Shown: positions 17,343 through 25,275 of the stretch, piece by piece
Position numbering within the stretch: position 1 is the first letter of the stretch
Layout of the letters: each line of letters begins with the position of its first letter
DNA from: Gracilibacillus alcaliphilus
GTDB lineage: Bacteria; Bacillota; Bacilli; Bacillales; Amphibacillaceae
Length of the DNA: 64,000 nt
Direction of reading: 5' to 3'
Assembly: GCF_016909015.1 (NCBI RefSeq)
Contig: NZ_JAFBFA010000006.1
Location: 124,001 to 188,000 of the forward strand
Notes under the pieces: generated by a model
Told to the model about the DNA's origin: nothing
The model's input: only the letters and a program-made list of their open reading frames with translations
Databases searched by the model: none
Made by a program: the position numbers and the translations under genes

Positions 17343-17830
17343 CAATAATCTCCCTTTCAGAGGATATTCAAAAAGTTCAACCAAAATAACGCATCTAATG
17401 TTGGAGTTGGCGGTAGATGTTGCAAAGTTAATCGATGATAGTCTTGTTTGTCGAACTTTTGAACACGCCCTTTCTTTTTATTAATCTCTATTCTTTTTTG
17501 CTTAAAACGATAAGAAGAAAGTAGAGGTTTGTAACAGCTTATCCTTGAAACAATTTAACAAGAAAGAAACAATATCTCATAAATGACACTATCCTTTCCA
17601 CGCAATCTCTCAGCTAGGAGGAAAAAATTATCGTGGAAAGAAACCTTATTTTATAGCAAGATAGTTCATGTTATGATTATATCATTTATGTTCAATTTAT
17701 AGAATATCTTATATCATGAGAAATAGATTATTTTGCTAATGAAAAGGATAACATTTTTCAGATTGACGTTTATCTGATAAAATGTTTGTTCAAGGAGTTA
17801 CGCAAATAAGATAACTTAAGGAGGATAACA
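17343..17830. other. Regulatory region between the AraC gene and the sugar-oxidoreductase operon
   Basis: A 488-bp AT-rich region. It contains repeat copy B (17367-17470) and the perfect inverted repeat CTTTCCACG (17594-17602) / CGTGGAAAG (17632-17640) with 29 nt between the arms. The second half should hold the promoter of the ThuA operon, but no clean -35/-10 pair was found. No gene is seen. Confidence 0.5.
17367..17470. repeat. Dispersed repeat, copy B, with terminal inverted repeats
   Basis: TTCAAAAAGTTCAAC (17367-17381) is nearly the reverse complement of GTCGAACTTTTGAA (17450-17463), giving an element of about 100 bp with inverted ends. The right half (17416-17468) is homologous to copy A at 10224-10278. 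It looks like a small MITE or REP-like element; no target-site duplication was verified. Confidence 0.6.
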
Positions 17831-18541
17831 ATGAAAGTATTAATATGGAATGAATACCGACACGAGAAACGAGACGAAGAAATCGCAAAAATCTACCCAG
17901 AAGGAATCCATGGTGCTATTAAGTCCTTCTTGGAAACAGATGAGGATATAGAAGTAGAAACAGCAACTTTAGACGAGCCTAATCATGGTATCACTGATGA
18001 AAGATTAGCAGAAACAGATGTAGTAGTATGGTGGGGGCATATGGCCCATGAGGAAGTAGCAGATGAAATCGTAGAGAAAGTTCACCAGCGAGTTATGGAA
18101 GGTATGGGGTTAATCGTTCTTCACTCTGGACATTTCTCTAAAATATTCAAAAAATTAATGGGTACTGGCTGTGATTTGAAATGGCGTGAAGCAGATGATA
18201 AAGAACGTCTTTGGGTCGTTAATCCAAGTCACCCAATCGCAGAGGGTATTGGAGAATATATCGAACTTGAAAATGAAGAAATGTACGGAGAGCATTTTGA
18301 TATACCAGCACCGGATGAGTTAGTTTTTGTAAGCTGGTTTACTGGAGGAGAAGTGTTCCGTTCAGGTTGTACATACCGTCGCGGTCATGGGAAAGTTTTC
18401 TATTTCCGTCCAGGTCATGAAACTTATCCAACTTATCATCACAAAGATGTACAGCGCGTGATTAAAAACGCTGTCCGTTGGGCAAAACCAACAACAAGAG
18501 CATTCTCAAGTTATGGAAATGCAAAAGCATTAGAACAATAA
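17831..18541 (+). CDS. ThuA-like trehalose-utilisation domain protein
   Basis: A 236-residue cytoplasmic protein with the class I glutamine amidotransferase-like fold of ThuA (PF06283). Features are the start VLIWNEYRHEK, VVWWGHMAHEEV near residues 64-75, LIVLHSGHFSK near 96-106, and the C-terminal GHGKVFYFRPGHETYPTY. ThuA proteins of rhizobia act with a Gfo/Idh/MocA partner in oxidising trehalose and related sugars to 3-keto derivatives. Here the same pair is found: the dehydrogenase starts 34 nt downstream. The ribosome site AAGGAGGATAACA gives a firm ATG start. It is first gene of the run 17831-21650. Confidence 0.9.
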   Translation: MKVLIWNEYRHEKRDEEIAKIYPEGIHGAIKSFLETDEDIEVETATLDEPNHGITDERLAETDVVVWWGHMAHEEVADEIVEKVHQRVMEGMGLIVLHSGHFSKIFKKLMGTGCDLKWREADDKERLWVVNPSHPIAEGIGEYIELENEEMYGEHFDIPAPDELVFVSWFTGGEVFRSGCTYRRGHGKVFYFRPGHETYPTYHHKDVQRVIKNAVRWAKPTTRAFSSYGNAKALEQ

Positions 18542-18575
18542 AAATAATATATTAAATATAGGAGTGAAGATTGTT

Positions 18576-19604
18576 ATGAGTCAATTAAAAGTAGCTGTAA
18601 TCGGTGCCGGCAGTATAGCTGTTCACCGTCATTTACCGGAGTATGCCCAAAGAGAAGATGTAGAGATTGTTGCTGTTTGTGATATTCTAAAGGAGCGTGC
18701 AGAGCAGGTAGCTGAAGAGTATGGTGCCAAAGCATACACCGACTATAAAGAAGCAATCACCGAATCTGGTGCGGATTTAGTAAGTGTCTGTCTGCCAAAC
18801 TATTTACATGCTCCAGTGTCGATTTTTGCTTTAGAACAAGGTAAGCATGTCCTTTGCGAGAAGCCAATGGCAACTTCACATGAGGAAGCAGAACAAATGA
18901 TTGCCGCAAGTAAGCAAGCGGGCAAGAAACTGATGATCGGTCATAACCAGCGTTTTGTAGCCAGTCACCAAAAAGCTCGTGAAATCATTGCTAATGGGGA
19001 ACTTGGCAGGATTTACAATTTCCGTACAACATTTGGTCATGGTGGTCCTGAGGGCTGGAGCGTGGATGGTGCAGACAGCTGGTTCTTCCGTAAGAAAGAA
19101 GCTTTTATCGGGGCATTAGGTGACTTAGGGGTACACAAAGCAGACTTGATCCGTTACATTTTAGGAGAAGAATTTACAGAAGTAGCGGCAATGGTAGAAT
19201 CATCTGCTAAAAAGAATAGTGATGTAGACGATCAGGCAGTTAGTGTATTGCGCAGTGAAAGTGGAGTTATTGGAACATTAACTGCAAGCTGGGCATACAA
19301 AGGCGGAGAAGATAACTCTACCATTATTTATGGAGAGAAGGGGAACCTTCGTTTAGAAGATGATCCTGCTTACAGTTTAATTGCTAGTTTCACAGATGGT
19401 ACTCGTGTAAATTATGAATTAGGTCAAATCCAAACAAATGACAGCGGCGGACAAACCTCTTCTGGTGTAGTTGATCACTTTGTGGAAAGTGTGTTAAATG
19501 ATACAGAACCATTAATTAATGGAGAAGAAGGTCATAAATCACTTAGCATTATTTTAGCTGCATTAGAATCAAATGAAACGAAGAAAAATGTAACCATTTC
19601 ATAA
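18576..19604 (+). CDS. Gfo/Idh/MocA-family sugar dehydrogenase (ThuB/YcjS-like)
   Basis: A 342-residue NAD(P)-dependent oxidoreductase. The Rossmann motif VIGAGSIA (about residues 7-14) and CEKPMA (about 92-97, whose Lys helps catalysis) are present. The C-terminal half includes GDLGVHKADLIRYILG, with the conserved His of the family active site. Family members oxidise sugar hydroxyls, including C3 of glucosides. It directly follows ThuA, a partnership known from trehalose utilisation. The ribosome site is TAGGAGTGAAG, so ATG 18576 is used instead of the GTG 12 nt upstream. The gene is followed 17 nt later by a TIM-barrel isomerase. Confidence 0.9.
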   Translation: MSQLKVAVIGAGSIAVHRHLPEYAQREDVEIVAVCDILKERAEQVAEEYGAKAYTDYKEAITESGADLVSVCLPNYLHAPVSIFALEQGKHVLCEKPMATSHEEAEQMIAASKQAGKKLMIGHNQRFVASHQKAREIIANGELGRIYNFRTTFGHGGPEGWSVDGADSWFFRKKEAFIGALGDLGVHKADLIRYILGEEFTEVAAMVESSAKKNSDVDDQAVSVLRSESGVIGTLTASWAYKGGEDNSTIIYGEKGNLRLEDDPAYSLIASFTDGTRVNYELGQIQTNDSGGQTSSGVVDHFVESVLNDTEPLINGEEGHKSLSIILAALESNETKKNVTIS

Positions 19605-19621
19605 GAAGGAGGATTTTATTG

Positions 19622-20590
19622 ATGAAGTTAGGTGTATTTACTGTTTTATTTTCAGACAAGAAGTTTGAGGACATGCTTGATCATGTAAAAGCAAGCGGCT
19701 TAGATGCTGTAGAGATTGGAACGGGTGGATATCCAGGAGGTGCACACTGTAACTTGGATGAGTTACTGGCAGATGAAGCGAAACGCAGTGCCTATCTGAA
19801 GGCTGTAGAAGACCGAGGGCTTACTATTAGCGCATTTAGCTGCCACGGTAATCCTTTGACTCCGGATCAAGCGTTCGCGAAGGAATCGGATGAGACACTT
19901 CGTAAGACGATTGAATTGGCTGGTTTAACAGGAGTACCTGTTGTTAACTGCTTCTCAGGGACACCAGGTGATCACGAAAATGCCAAAGCTCCTAACTGGC
20001 CGGTTGCACCTTGGCCAACAGAATATTCTGATGTACTGGAATGGCAGTGGGAAGAGAAATTAATCCCTTATTGGAAAGAGATCGGAGCATTAGCAGAGAA
20101 AAATAATGTGAAGATTGGGATTGAATTACATGCTGGGTTCTTAGTGCATACGCCATATACGATGTTAAAGTTGCGTGAAAAAACAAGTCCGGCAATTGGT
20201 GCTAACCTTGATCCAAGTCACTTATGGTGGCAAGGTATTGATCCAGTAGCGGCGATCAAAATACTAGGTGCGGAAAATGCTATTCATCATTTCCACGCCA
20301 AAGATACGTACATTGATCAAGATAATGTTAATATGTATGGTCTTACAGATATGCAGCCTTATGGCAATATTAAAACAAGGGCCTGGAATTTCCGCTCGGT
20401 TGGCTGTGGCCATGGTTTAGAAGAGTGGTCTAACATCATCAGTGCGCTAAGAATTGCTGGATATGATTATGTTGTAAGTATTGAACACGAAGATCCTATC
20501 ATGTCTATCGATGAAGGCTTCGCACGTGCTGTGAACAGCCTGAAAGCAGTTAATATTTCAGAATCACCAACAGATATGTGGTGGGCGTAA
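19622..20590 (+). CDS. Sugar phosphate isomerase/epimerase, xylose isomerase-like TIM barrel
   Basis: A 322-residue TIM-barrel protein (AP_endonuc_2 superfamily). Metal-binding positions are visible as IELHAG (Glu, about residue 165), ANLDPSHLWWQG (about 196-207), HFHAKDT and SIEHEDPI near the C-terminus. Such enzymes epimerise or isomerise keto-sugars using a divalent metal; E. coli YcjR (3-keto-glucoside epimerase) is a close functional model. The ribosome site AAGGAGG is 9 nt before ATG 19622. The tight placement between two Gfo/Idh/MocA dehydrogenases implies it handles their keto-sugar product (inference). Confidence 0.88.
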   Translation: MKLGVFTVLFSDKKFEDMLDHVKASGLDAVEIGTGGYPGGAHCNLDELLADEAKRSAYLKAVEDRGLTISAFSCHGNPLTPDQAFAKESDETLRKTIELAGLTGVPVVNCFSGTPGDHENAKAPNWPVAPWPTEYSDVLEWQWEEKLIPYWKEIGALAEKNNVKIGIELHAGFLVHTPYTMLKLREKTSPAIGANLDPSHLWWQGIDPVAAIKILGAENAIHHFHAKDTYIDQDNVNMYGLTDMQPYGNIKTRAWNFRSVGCGHGLEEWSNIISALRIAGYDYVVSIEHEDPIMSIDEGFARAVNSLKAVNISESPTDMWWA

Positions 20591-20609
20591 GGAAAGGACG
20601 ATTTTGCGG

Positions 20610-21650
20610 ATGACGAAATTAAAGGTTGGATTGATTGGTGCAGGCGGCATTGCGACTTCTGTTCACATCCCGGCTTATGAGGCTGTTGCAGATAAAGTAG
20701 AGATTGCAGCTATTGCAGATGTGGCATATGACCGTGCCAAGGCGGTAGCAGAACAAAGCGGTATCCCGGCAGTTTTTGATAATCATGAAACAATGTTAGC
20801 AGAAACAGATCTCGATGCTATAAGTGTTTGTGTACCGAATAAATTTCATAAATCTGCAGTTATTGCAGCACTAGAGGCTGGCTGTCATGTTTTATGTGAA
20901 AAACCTCCAGCAATGAACCAAACAGAAGCAAAGGAAATGGAAGAGGCGGCAAAGGCAGCAGGGAAATTACTGATGTACGGTTTCCACTTCCGTTTCCAAT
21001 CGGAAACACAAGCTGCCAAACGTTTTATTGACGCAGGTGAATTTGGTGAGATATATTCTGGAAGGGTACAAGCGATCAGACGTCGGGGCATTCCCGGTTG
21101 GGGTGTGTTTACGAATAAGGAATTGCAAGGTGGGGGACCACTTATTGATATAGGCGTCCATATGCTGGATACAGCTTTATATTTGATGGGTTACCCTGAA
21201 CCAGCTGTTGTGTTGGGGAAAACACATCAACAAATCGGTACGAAAAAAGGCGTTGGCTTATTAGGTGAATGGAACTATCAGAATTTCACTATAGAAGATA
21301 TGGCAGTAGGGATGATTACTTTTAAAAACGGTGCTTCTTTAGTATTAGAATCTGCATTTGCAGCCAATGTAGAGCAGCGGGAAACTATGCAAGTGTCGTT
21401 GATGGGAAATAAAGGCGGAGCAGATATTTTTCCTTTGAAGATGTATCAGGAGAAACATGACACATTAGTGGATATTACACCAGCCTATTTGCCTAAAGTA
21501 CCAGCTCATCAAGCAGAGATACATGCCTTTGTAGCTGAATGTATGAGCGGGGATATCTCGGATCACTATGCCAAACAAGGAACCAGTATTCAAAAGATCA
21601 TTGATGCCTTATATGAATCTGCAGACACTGGTAAAGCTGTTTACTTATAG
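20610..21650 (+). CDS. Gfo/Idh/MocA-family oxidoreductase (paralogue of 28856-29935)
   Basis: A 346-residue NAD(P)-dependent dehydrogenase: Rossmann GLIGAGGIA, VLCEKPPAM with the family Lys, and GGGPLIDIGVHMLDTALYLMG containing the active-site His. The segment AIRRRGIPGWGVFTNKE is shared with the 28856 protein (AIRRRAVPTWGVFLDEE), so the two are paralogues within one locus. The start is uncertain between TTG 20604 (5 nt after GGAAAGGA) and ATG 20610; ATG is listed. It is the last gene of the ThuA run: a strong terminator follows at 21664. Confidence 0.88.
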   Translation: MTKLKVGLIGAGGIATSVHIPAYEAVADKVEIAAIADVAYDRAKAVAEQSGIPAVFDNHETMLAETDLDAISVCVPNKFHKSAVIAALEAGCHVLCEKPPAMNQTEAKEMEEAAKAAGKLLMYGFHFRFQSETQAAKRFIDAGEFGEIYSGRVQAIRRRGIPGWGVFTNKELQGGGPLIDIGVHMLDTALYLMGYPEPAVVLGKTHQQIGTKKGVGLLGEWNYQNFTIEDMAVGMITFKNGASLVLESAFAANVEQRETMQVSLMGNKGGADIFPLKMYQEKHDTLVDITPAYLPKVPAHQAEIHAFVAECMSGDISDHYAKQGTSIQKIIDALYESADTGKAVYL

Positions 21651-21663
21651 AAACAGGACTTTT

Positions 21664-21697
21664 CCTCAGCGGAGGCAGACATCTCTGCTGAGGTTTT
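21664..21697 (+). terminator. Intrinsic terminator ending the ThuA run
   Basis: CCTCAGC (21664-21670) pairs with GCTGAGG (21687-21693), followed by TTTT. Confidence 0.75.
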
Positions 21698-21771
21698 GTA
21701 TTAATCATGCTTGTCTTTCCTTAGTGGAAGTCTAGCAGCAATATAAACATTCAAAAAGGAGCGGATATACA

Positions 21772-22530
21772 ATGGGGAAAATTGCAATTCAATTATATTC
21801 AGTACGTGAACATACAGCAAACGACTTCCTTGGCACGTTGTCAAAACTAGGTGAGATGGGGTATGAAGCTGTTCAATTTGCAGGTTTCTTTGACACTCCA
21901 GCAGATGAATTAAAGAAGGTAATGGATGAGGCTGGTCTTGTCGCTGCGGGAAGTCATATGCCTTTTGAAAGTTTGGTTGGAGATCAATTGACAGCTTCAT
22001 TAGAATATAACCGTACGATTGGTAATGATCTGATTATCTGCCCGATTTTGCCTGAGGAATATCGCGAGGATGAGGCAGCTTATTATCGCGGCGCAGAAGC
22101 GTTAAATGAGATTGGAGAAAAATGTAGACAAGCAGGTTTTACATTTGCGTATCATAACCATGATATGGAATTTATTGATCTAGGAAACGGAAAAAGAGGT
22201 TTTGATATTTTATTTGAAGAAACGGATCATGAGAACGTTAAGATGGAATTAGATTGCTATTGGGCAACCTATGCAAGCGTAGATCCATTACAAACAATCC
22301 ATGCTTACGATGATATCGTTGTTTCCCTTCATATCAAGGATATGACCGTGGAAGACGGTAAAAAACGCAGCATTGAAATTGGTAAAGGCTCATTAGATAT
22401 CAAATCACTTTGGGAAACTGGTGAAGCTGCTGGCGTGAAGTGGTTTGTTATTGAGCAAGAGCAATTTGACGGCGATCCGCTGGATAGTGCACGTGAAAAT
22501 GTAGTGCAGTTAAAGGCACTCGTTAGATAA
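21772..22530 (+). CDS. Sugar phosphate isomerase/epimerase, TIM barrel (second in locus)
   Basis: A 252-residue xylose isomerase-like TIM-barrel enzyme, shorter than the 19622 protein. Metal and substrate motifs include YHNHDMEF (about residues 124-131), MELDCYWA (about 159-166), SLHIKDM and a C-terminal WFVIEQEQFDGDP. The HNHDMEF signature is common in IolE/IolI-like and 3-keto-sugar epimerases. The ribosome site AAAAAGGAGCGG precedes ATG 21772. It is its own transcription unit, between terminators at 21664 and 22543, yet lies inside the keto-sugar locus. Confidence 0.88.
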   Translation: MGKIAIQLYSVREHTANDFLGTLSKLGEMGYEAVQFAGFFDTPADELKKVMDEAGLVAAGSHMPFESLVGDQLTASLEYNRTIGNDLIICPILPEEYREDEAAYYRGAEALNEIGEKCRQAGFTFAYHNHDMEFIDLGNGKRGFDILFEETDHENVKMELDCYWATYASVDPLQTIHAYDDIVVSLHIKDMTVEDGKKRSIEIGKGSLDIKSLWETGEAAGVKWFVIEQEQFDGDPLDSARENVVQLKALVR

Positions 22531-22542
22531 ATAAACATGAAT

Positions 22543-22570
22543 CCCTCTCTTTGGAAAGAGAGGGTTTTTG
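22543..22570 (+). terminator. Intrinsic terminator after the second isomerase gene
   Basis: CCCTCTCTTT and AAAGAGAGGG form a perfect 10-bp stem with a GG loop, followed by TTTTTG. Confidence 0.9.
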
Positions 22571-22636
22571 TTGGTTAGAGTTTTGTGAAAAAGGGTAAAA
22601 TATATAGATAGTTAACAATTTATTGGAGGGTTTATG

Positions 22637-23128
22637 ATGCTAGGTAAATTATTCAAGAAGAAAAAGTCAGACATGAACATAGTAGCACCAATGACTGGGA
22701 GAATAATGGCTTTGGCGGAGGTTCCTGACCAAGTCTTCTCTCAAAAAATGATGGGGGAAGGAATAGCGCTTGAACCTAATACAAATGAAGTATTATCACC
22801 TATTGATGGGAAAGTGGTGGATGTCTTCCGGACAAAGCATGCCATCAGTATGATTGCTGATAATGGTGCAGAAGTATTGATTCATATGGGGCTGGAAACC
22901 GTAGAATTAGATGGAAAAGGCTTTGAGATTCATGTAACCAACGGTCAAAAAATTGGTAAAGGTGATCATCTAGCTACCTTTGATATTGAGACCGTTGCAG
23001 CGGAGGGCTATAAGATCATTACCCCGCTAATTATCTTAAATAGTAATGACTATGAAGTAGCTCACCTAACCTCTGAACAACATGCCGAAGCCGGTCAAAC
23101 CAACTTATTTCAGGTAGATAAAAAATAA
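22637..23128 (+). CDS. Stand-alone PTS glucose-type EIIA domain
   Basis: A 163-residue cytoplasmic phosphocarrier of the EIIA-Glc/Crr family. VLIHMGLETVEL contains the phosphorylated His83; partner His68 lies in RTKHAISM. The APMTGRIMAL start and GDHLATFDIE segment are canonical. It accepts phosphate from HPr and passes it to an EIIB-EIIC permease that lacks its own IIA. No EIIBC gene is in the window, so it must act in trans. GGAGGG is 6 nt before the second of two adjacent ATG codons, which is taken as the start. It is transcribed alone inside the oxidoreductase locus. Confidence 0.93.
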   Translation: MLGKLFKKKKSDMNIVAPMTGRIMALAEVPDQVFSQKMMGEGIALEPNTNEVLSPIDGKVVDVFRTKHAISMIADNGAEVLIHMGLETVELDGKGFEIHVTNGQKIGKGDHLATFDIETVAAEGYKIITPLIILNSNDYEVAHLTSEQHAEAGQTNLFQVDKK

Positions 23129-23286
23129 CTGCCGTACACCCTATCTTAAGGCTGTAGGAACCTGGCTAACACCTTGATAAGTTTACTTGAACAATACGTT
23201 TTTCTAATTTAAAAGTTGGATAGAGTTTGTGATATGATGATGATGTTATGAGAGAACATACTAAAAACAAAAAAGGGGGATATGAG

Positions 23287-24288
23287 ATGAATAAGGTAGC
23301 CCTATTAGAGGGGTTAGAACAAATAAGTATACAAGAGCAGCCACGGCCAGATTTTCAAGAAAATGAAGTATTAATCCGGGTAAAGAATTGTGGTATTTGT
23401 GGAACCGATATACATATTTATCATGGACATCCCGGAAGTGCCGAGGTAACCCCGCCAAGGGTTTTAGGACATGAGCTTGCAGGAGAAGTAGTAGCGGTAG
23501 GCAGTGAGGTAACCGAACTCCTTGTAGGGGACCGGGTATCAGTTGATCCAAATATTTATTGTCAATCATGTGAATTCTGCAGAAAAGGCCAGCCAAATCT
23601 GTGTGATAACCTTCAGGCAATAGGAGTGACAAGAGATGGCGGTATGGCTGAGTATTGTGCCGTGCCTGCAGCTAATAGTTACAAAATACCAAATGCTATG
23701 ACATATGAACAAGCAGCGATGGTAGAGCCGTTAGGATGTGTATTGCATGGGTTCAAAAAATTAACGATCCGGTCTATTGATGAAGTATTAATCATTGGCG
23801 GTGGATTTATTGGTCAACTATTCCTTCAGTTAGTAGGCCATACACATCCTAAGAAAATCACCGTGATTGAACCAATGGAACATAAACACACCATGTTAAA
23901 ACAATTAGGAGCCTCAGATGTATGGACACCTGCCCAATTGGACAAGCAGTTAACAGCTGATATTGTTATTGAATGTGTTGGGCGTCAGGACAGTGCAGCT
24001 ACAGCAGTAGCTCAGGCAAGAAAAGGCGGTCAAGTATTGCTGTTTGGTGTGGCTTCACCAGAAACGATGGTAGAAATATCCCCATTTGAGGTTTTTACAA
24101 AAGAACTGCGACTCTATGGTTCTTTTATTAATCCGCATACACATGAAGAAGCTATTGCCTTGATTGCCAATGGCCAAGTGAAGGTAGATGAATTAATAAG
24201 CCATCGCCTGTCTATTACAGAGCTTCCTGATGTAATGAAAAACTATCCAGCTCTTAATATCTCAAAGGCTGTTATATGTTTGCATTAA
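23287..24288 (+). CDS. Zinc-dependent alcohol/polyol dehydrogenase (MDR family, YcjQ-like context)
   Basis: A 333-residue medium-chain dehydrogenase. Catalytic zinc ligands lie in CGICGTDIHIYHG (about 34-46) and GHELAGE (about 59-65), and the structural zinc site in CQSCEFCRKGQPNLC (about 89-103). The Rossmann motif IGGGFIGQL lies near residues 171-179. The length and GHELAGEVVAVGSEV pattern fit sorbitol/threonine dehydrogenase-like enzymes. E. coli YcjQ, of this class, reduces a 3-keto-guloside in a pathway with Gfo/Idh and TIM-barrel partners also present here. ATG 23287 follows AAAGGGGGA; the longer upstream frame is rejected. Confidence 0.88.
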   Translation: MNKVALLEGLEQISIQEQPRPDFQENEVLIRVKNCGICGTDIHIYHGHPGSAEVTPPRVLGHELAGEVVAVGSEVTELLVGDRVSVDPNIYCQSCEFCRKGQPNLCDNLQAIGVTRDGGMAEYCAVPAANSYKIPNAMTYEQAAMVEPLGCVLHGFKKLTIRSIDEVLIIGGGFIGQLFLQLVGHTHPKKITVIEPMEHKHTMLKQLGASDVWTPAQLDKQLTADIVIECVGRQDSAATAVAQARKGGQVLLFGVASPETMVEISPFEVFTKELRLYGSFINPHTHEEAIALIANGQVKVDELISHRLSITELPDVMKNYPALNISKAVICLH

Positions 24289-24311
24289 TATAGGAAATAG
24301 AAGGGTGTTAC

Positions 24312-24809
24312 ATGTTATTTGCAATTGCATTGCTGATTATACTTAGTATAACTTTTTTTCTTGTGTTTAAATTAGTGCACAAAGGAAATAAAGAAGAGCC
24401 AGAAAAAGAGCGCATAAATATCTTTTTGGTCTTGTTTATCACTGCTTTGTTTACTCTGATTATAACGGGTGTGATCGCCGTCTTTCTGTTTGCGGTTCTT
24501 GGGTCAACTAGTGTCGTCAATTTGGTATTTTCTCTGGATATCAGTACAGGGAAGCTTTTTCTATTAGCTATTGTTTTCCTGATCTATCTTTTTACAGTAG
24601 ATAGTCTGATAGAATTGGTGATCAAATATATTCTGGGCGAAAATATGTTGCTTCGATTGGTCATGTTTATGATGAGGTCAGCAGCATTTTATCTAATTGG
24701 CTCGATAGCTGGTCTGACAGATCATACAAGTTTTATATTAGCACTTGGCGTATCAGTTATTGTGTTGATATTTGAAATTTTATATGACTTAAAAGAGAAA
24801 AGTAAATAA
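24312..24809 (+). CDS. Uncharacterised integral membrane protein
   Basis: A 165-residue hydrophobic protein with about four membrane segments (about 2-19, 37-65, 75-97 and 125-157) and a basic loop at 20-33 (KLVHKGNKEEPEKERIN). It ends in a charged tail, LYDLKEKSK. It starts 23 nt after the zinc dehydrogenase, behind AAGGGTG, so the two are probably cotranscribed. No family or function is recognised. A strong terminator follows at 24824. Confidence 0.8.
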   Translation: MLFAIALLIILSITFFLVFKLVHKGNKEEPEKERINIFLVLFITALFTLIITGVIAVFLFAVLGSTSVVNLVFSLDISTGKLFLLAIVFLIYLFTVDSLIELVIKYILGENMLLRLVMFMMRSAAFYLIGSIAGLTDHTSFILALGVSVIVLIFEILYDLKEKSK

Positions 24810-24823
24810 TAGAAATAAGAAAG

Positions 24824-24864
24824 AGCTGTCACAAAATGCCTCCTTTTTTGTGACAGCTTTTTAA
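24824..24864 (+). terminator. Intrinsic terminator after the membrane protein gene
   Basis: AGCTGTCACAAAA and TTTTGTGACAGCT form a perfect 13-bp stem followed by TTTTT. Confidence 0.92.
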
Positions 24865-25275
24865 TACTAGACGATTCCGTTTGATTTATACCCAACCTTC
24901 ACACACAGAAACAAACTCCTTGTTATCATTACCATCCTCTCTCATATTGCACTTTCTTAAAAAGATATAGTTGATATATATATTATCTAGATAATCAGTT
25001 TATAGAATTATTTTTTTACCGACAAAAAATATATCTATAAAGACATTGATTTAACAGCGTTTTTTGTTATGATATATCAAATGACTTATATAATATATAA
25101 ATATATTATTGACATGACTTTATCTATATGTATAATTGTTGATAACGGTTACATGTGATATATGGAGTAAAAGGTATATCATATAGAGTCTTGTTAGTAT
25201 CTGGTCAAATAACTAAGGGAAGGAGGGTGTAGTTTCTTAGATTGATCATAAAATTAAATATCAGGGGGAATTGGG
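24865..25275 (+). promoter_or_regulatory. Promoter region of the first ABC sugar transporter, with cre-like site
   Basis: TTGACA (25109-25114), a 16-nt spacer and TATAAT (25131-25136) form a near-perfect vegetative promoter. TGATAACGGTTACA (25140-25153) differs at one position from the CcpA cre consensus and overlaps the expected transcription start, a typical repression position. A perfect 14-bp palindrome ATTATCTAGATAAT lies upstream (24982-24995). The rest is very AT-rich with no gene. The leader to the start codon is about 130 nt. Confidence 0.7.
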
